This document shows positions 7,584-9,799 of a stretch of DNA of 9,799 bases, in pieces; position 1 is the stretch's first letter; each line of letters opens with the position of its first letter. This DNA comes from an uncultured Lachnospiraceae bacterium (GTDB taxonomy: Bacteria > Bacillota > Clostridia > Lachnospirales > Lachnospiraceae). The notes beneath the pieces are model-generated. The model did not search any database. It saw only the letters and a list, made by a program, of their open reading frames with translations, and was not told where the DNA came from. Both the position numbers and the translations under genes were made by a program. Where the stretch lies: NCBI GenBank assembly GCA_902803015.1, contig CADCOL010000210.1, forward strand, positions 1 to 9,799. Reading direction: 5' to 3'.

Positions 7584-8360
7584 TTATTTCTTTCCTCTCG
7601 CAAGCTCCGGCTTCAATGCCGTCTTGCCGCGTTCTCTTGCCATAACGTAAATGCGTTCGCTGTTTCTCCGGACAGGACCGTAGTCTTCGGCATCGCATAT
7701 TTTCAAAAGATCCATTCCCGAACGTTTTATCAGTTGTTTGATTTCCGTAATTCCATATCCGCGCTGGTAATGAATCTCTTCACTCTTTTTGTATGTATCG
7801 CCGTCTTTTAAAAACAGTGTCAGCGCATATTCGTTGATTTTCGAATCGTTATCGAAATAGTTTTCCCAAATGTAACTGCAATCCTCGAGATTCTCCCCGA
7901 ATACCGATTCCCCCGCAACGTCACGGAAGAAATGAACGGTTTTCAGATCAAAAATAAAGATTCCCTTCGGATCGAGATAGTTGTTTACCAGTTTTAACGT
8001 GGTCAGAAAGTCTTCGGAATCCGTTAAATAATTCATCGAATCGCAGACACTTACGATGGCGCGCACCGTCCCGTATAATTCGAATTCCCGCATGTCCTGG
8101 TTTAAGTAAAGGATTCCTTCATGTTCTGCGGCGGTTGCAATCTGCAGCATTTCCGTGGATACATCAACGCCGATCATGTCATATCCGCGCTTTTGTAACC
8201 TTCTTGTCATTTCACCGGTACCGCAACCAAGGTCCAAAACCAGCCCGTCCCGTATTCCGTTCTTTTTCAGGGTGCGAACCAGGAATTTCTCCCATGTATC
8301 ATACGGGGTGTCCTGCATAATGTGCGAATAAACTGTTGCAAAATCCGTGTAGGCTTCCAT
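7584..8360 (-). CDS. Class I SAM-dependent methyltransferase
   Basis: This 258-residue cytoplasmic enzyme transfers a methyl group from S-adenosylmethionine to an unknown acceptor. The SAM-binding motif I VLDLGCGTG is at 41-49, the acidic residue closing strand 2 is D66 in GVDVS, and the post-motif QDMREF is at 88-93. A central insertion with Tyr/Trp-rich sequence (160-200) probably forms the acceptor lid. The frame extends upstream to 8420, but that start lies inside the terminator hairpin. ATG 8360 is preferred because GAGGG (8365-8369) precedes it by four bases and MEAYTDFATVY is the usual beginning of this clostridial family. An in-frame ATG at 8384 is possible but has a poorer ribosome site. 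It is probably co-transcribed with hslO, 8 bases downstream. Confidence 0.92.
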   Translation of the reverse strand: MEAYTDFATVYSHIMQDTPYDTWEKFLVRTLKKNGIRDGLVLDLGCGTGEMTRRLQKRGYDMIGVDVSTEMLQIATAAEHEGILYLNQDMREFELYGTVRAIVSVCDSMNYLTDSEDFLTTLKLVNNYLDPKGIFIFDLKTVHFFRDVAGESVFGENLEDCSYIWENYFDNDSKINEYALTLFLKDGDTYKKSEEIHYQRGYGITEIKQLIKRSGMDLLKICDAEDYGPVRRNSERIYVMARERGKTALKPELARGKK

Positions 8361-8393
8361 TAAACCCTCACTTTTTCCGGTCATTTTTTGCCT

Positions 8394-8422
8394 AAAATAA
8401 GTAAAAAGGAACACCTGCACAA
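8394..8422 (-). promoter_or_regulatory. Candidate weak promoter for methyltransferase-hslO
   Basis: Read on the minus strand, TTGTGC (8417-8422) and TATTTT (8394-8399) are separated by 17 bases and lie 33 bases upstream of the methyltransferase ATG. The matches to the consensus are only 3/6 and 4/6. The -35 falls in one arm of the preceding terminator. It is proposed because a promoter is needed after the terminator, not because the match is strong. Confidence 0.3.
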
Positions 8423-8444
8423 TTGTGAATTGTGCCTGTGCTCC
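8403..8444 (-). terminator. Intrinsic terminator after the export gene
   Basis: On the minus strand GGAGCAC (8438-8444) pairs with GTGTTCC (8408-8414), with one G-U pair. Inside that, a 2x2 AG/AG internal loop is followed by a perfect 8-bp stem GCACAATT/AATTGTGC (8428-8435 with 8417-8424) closed by a three-base loop. TTTTT follows at once (8403-8407). The plus-strand reading has no T-tract, so it serves the gene ending at 8457, whose stop is 12 bases before the hairpin. Confidence 0.88.
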
Positions 8445-8456
8445 GGTTCAAACATT

Positions 8457-8960
8457 TTAAAAGAAGGTAAATACTCCCGGCAATGCATATGTCAGGATTG
8501 ACATGATGGTAATGGCCATCGCAAGTCCGATTAACTCTGCCAAAACCGCTTTCTTGATGTCCATCTCAAGCAGTGCCGCAATTAAGGATCCCATCCATGC
8601 CCCCGTTCCCGGAAGCGGGATTCCTACAAAGAGAATCAATGCCACGAACTCGCCGTTTTTAAACTTATCGCTTTTCTTCATGGCACGATTTTCGAAGAAT
8701 TCGGCGATTTTTCCGAGTCCTTTAAACTTCTTCATCCATTTGAAAATCTGTTTAATAAACAGAAGGATGAACGGAATCGGAATAATATTGCCCAATACGC
8801 AAAAGATAACAGATTGTATGTAGGGCAAATCCAGAATTCTCGCTACGATCATTCCGCCTCTTAACTCCAAAAGCGGTACCATGGAAATAAACATGACCGC
8901 CAATTGCGGCGGAATGTGTCCGCCCGTCACATGGGCAAACCATTCGGCTACTTCTCTCAT
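8457..8960 (-). CDS. Small multi-drug export family membrane protein (COG2426 type)
   Basis: This 167-residue integral membrane protein carries the family hallmarks MVPLLELRGG (27-36) and LFVGIPLPGTGAW (110-122). Hydrophobic helices lie at about 18-42, 47-70, 104-130 and 135-160, with a basic, probably cytoplasmic loop at 74-102 (KWMKKFK, NRAMKKSDKF). The family (PF06695, small multi-drug export) is named for a proposed efflux role, but the substrate is generally not established; paired PxxELRG and PLPGTG re-entrant segments suggest a transporter. Length is normal. AAGGAG at 8966-8971 is five bases before the ATG. It has its own promoter upstream and a strong terminator downstream, so it appears monocistronic. 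Confidence 0.92.
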   Translation of the reverse strand: MREVAEWFAHVTGGHIPPQLAVMFISMVPLLELRGGMIVARILDLPYIQSVIFCVLGNIIPIPFILLFIKQIFKWMKKFKGLGKIAEFFENRAMKKSDKFKNGEFVALILFVGIPLPGTGAWMGSLIAALLEMDIKKAVLAELIGLAMAITIMSILTYALPGVFTFF

Positions 8961-9001
8961 TGCTGCTCCTTATAAAAGTATCCCCGTTTCACACAGAGTT
9001 T

Positions 9002-9031
9002 ATTATAACATACTTACCTATATAAAAGCAA
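9002..9031 (-). promoter_or_regulatory. Extended -10 promoter for the export gene
   Basis: On the minus strand a perfect TATAAT (9002-9007) is preceded by TG one base upstream (9009-9010), giving the extended -10 TGTTATAAT. A weak -35, TTGCTT (9026-9031), lies 18 bases upstream, inside the tail of the preceding terminator. Transcription would start near 8995, leaving a leader of about 35 bases before the ATG at 8960. Confidence 0.75.
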
Positions 9032-9033
9032 AT

Positions 9034-9067
9034 GCGGGAAATGTGGGAGAAAACCCGCATTTCCCGC
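9034..9067 (-). terminator. Intrinsic terminator after hisC
   Basis: The arms GCGGGAAAT and ATTTCCCGC form 9 bp, continued by one further pair, one C-A mismatch and GGG/CCC, around a six-base loop. On the minus strand ATTTGCTTTT follows (down to 9024). It begins just after the hisC stop. Read on the plus strand, the mismatch becomes G-U and TTTTT follows at 9071-9075, so it could also work in reverse. Confidence 0.85.
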
Positions 9068-9073
9068 GCCTTT

Positions 9074-9799
9074 TTAAAGAATCTTTACCAGCTCGTCAAT
9101 CATTCGATTCATTTCCTCATCGGTCCCGATGGAAATTCGAAGATAATTGTTAATTCTCGGCTTGTCAAAATGTCTTACGATAATGCCTTTCTCCCTAAGA
9201 GCAAGCATAATCTCTTTGGCATCCTTGTTCGGATGCGTTGCAAAGATAAAATTGGACTTGCTGTCCGCAAATCGGAATCCGAGGGATTTCAGTTTCAGCT
9301 TCGTGCTTTCTCTGGTTGCAATAACCTTTTTAAGATTCTCCCGGAAATAGGTTTCGTCCTTTAAAGATTCCACCGCAAGCACCAAAGACGGCTGGTTCAT
9401 CGTATAGGAATTAACCGAAAACTTAACATCCTTTAAGTATTTGATTAATTTGGCATCCCCAAATGCCATGCCGATCCGGAGTCCCGCAAGGGATCTCGAT
9501 TTGGAGAATGTCTGAACCACCAGAAGGTTGTCGTATTTTTGAATTAACGGAAGCGCGGACTGCGCGCCGAAATCCACATATGCTTCATCCACAATTACCA
9601 CCGTATCGCGGTGTTTGGATACAAAAGCATCAATCCAGTCAAGGCCTCTCGCCACACCGGTCGGTGCATTCGGGTTGGCAATCACGATTCCGCCGTTTTC
9701 CCTGTCATAATCCTCTGCTTGTATTTCAAAATCGTCGTCCAGCGGAATCTGAACATAAGGAATTCTGTACACCTCCGCCCATACATCATAGAAAGAATA
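9074..9799 (-). CDS. hisC: Histidinol-phosphate aminotransferase (partial, N-terminus off the right edge)
   Basis: HisC is a PLP enzyme that converts imidazole-acetol phosphate and glutamate to histidinol phosphate and 2-oxoglutarate in histidine synthesis. The 241 visible residues begin YSFYDVWAEV and carry ANPNAPTG (41-48), the PLP-ring aspartate motif VDEAYVDFG (70-78), the Schiff-base lysine K100 in TFSKSRSLAGLRIG with the phosphate-binding R108, and the substrate-carboxylate arginine R221 in YLRISIG. Roughly the first 110 residues of a family length near 350 are missing only because the window ends; the apparent GTG start at 9772 is internal. The stop at 9074 is followed directly by a terminator. 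HisC-like enzymes can also serve aromatic amino acids, so substrate range is not certain. Confidence 0.93.
   Translation of the reverse strand, partial: YSFYDVWAEVYRIPYVQIPLDDDFEIQAEDYDRENGGIVIANPNAPTGVARGLDWIDAFVSKHRDTVVIVDEAYVDFGAQSALPLIQKYDNLLVVQTFSKSRSLAGLRIGMAFGDAKLIKYLKDVKFSVNSYTMNQPSLVLAVESLKDETYFRENLKKVIATRESTKLKLKSLGFRFADSKSNFIFATHPNKDAKEIMLALREKGIIVRHFDKPRINNYLRISIGTDEEMNRMIDELVKIL

Noticed and set aside
7576..7698. Longer hslO start giving 41 extra residues
   Set aside because: The extension is Arg/Cys-rich, overlaps the methyltransferase end and is absent from normal Hsp33 proteins, which begin near MDKIVRA.
8361..8420. Longer methyltransferase start at 8420
   Set aside because: That start lies inside the terminator hairpin and lacks a ribosome site; ATG 8360 has GAGGG at good spacing.

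Overview
The window looks like an ordinary chromosomal stretch from a Gram-positive anaerobe of the Clostridia, most likely the Lachnospiraceae. This is inferred from the protein sequences (HslO with a CxC/CxxC zinc site, a small multi-drug export protein, a SAM methyltransferase and HisC, all of clostridial flavour), strong GGAGG-type ribosome binding sites, moderate GC and tight gene packing. Every supported gene lies on the minus strand, so transcription runs from high to low coordinates. No rRNA, tRNA, CRISPR array, insertion sequence or phage gene was seen, and no gap without a gene exceeds about 115 bases.

In transcription order: (1) The 3' two-thirds of hisC (histidinol-phosphate aminotransferase) enters from the right edge and ends at an intrinsic terminator (9034-9067). 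(2) A separate unit starts from an extended -10 promoter (TGTTATAAT, about 9002-9031) and encodes a small multi-drug export family membrane protein (8457-8960). It ends at a second strong hairpin terminator (8403-8444). (3) A class I SAM-dependent methyltransferase (start best placed at 8360) is followed 8 bases later by hslO, the redox-regulated chaperone Hsp33 (start best placed at 7575). (4) A 58-base gap with no terminator leads into a compact block of six genes: an ECF sigma factor, an overlapping single-pass membrane protein that is probably its anti-sigma factor, an 819-residue secreted/membrane-anchored protein with a class-I-glutamine-amidotransferase-like fold, an ABC ATPase, an ABC-2 permease with an unusual Pro/Gln/Met-rich tail, and the start of a membrane protein resembling the N-terminus of DUF4175-type proteins, cut by the left edge.

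The six-gene block is the interesting part. The genes overlap by 8 or 4 bases or are separated by 12-21 bases, so they are almost certainly one operon. The layout suggests an envelope-sensing switch (sigma/anti-sigma) that controls an ABC export or remodelling machine with a large extracytoplasmic accessory protein. The ATPase, permease and accessory trio resembles the general plan of GldA/GldF/GldG-type systems. The substrate cannot be read from the sequence. The first genes (hisC, exporter, methyltransferase, hslO) look like routine housekeeping or stress functions.
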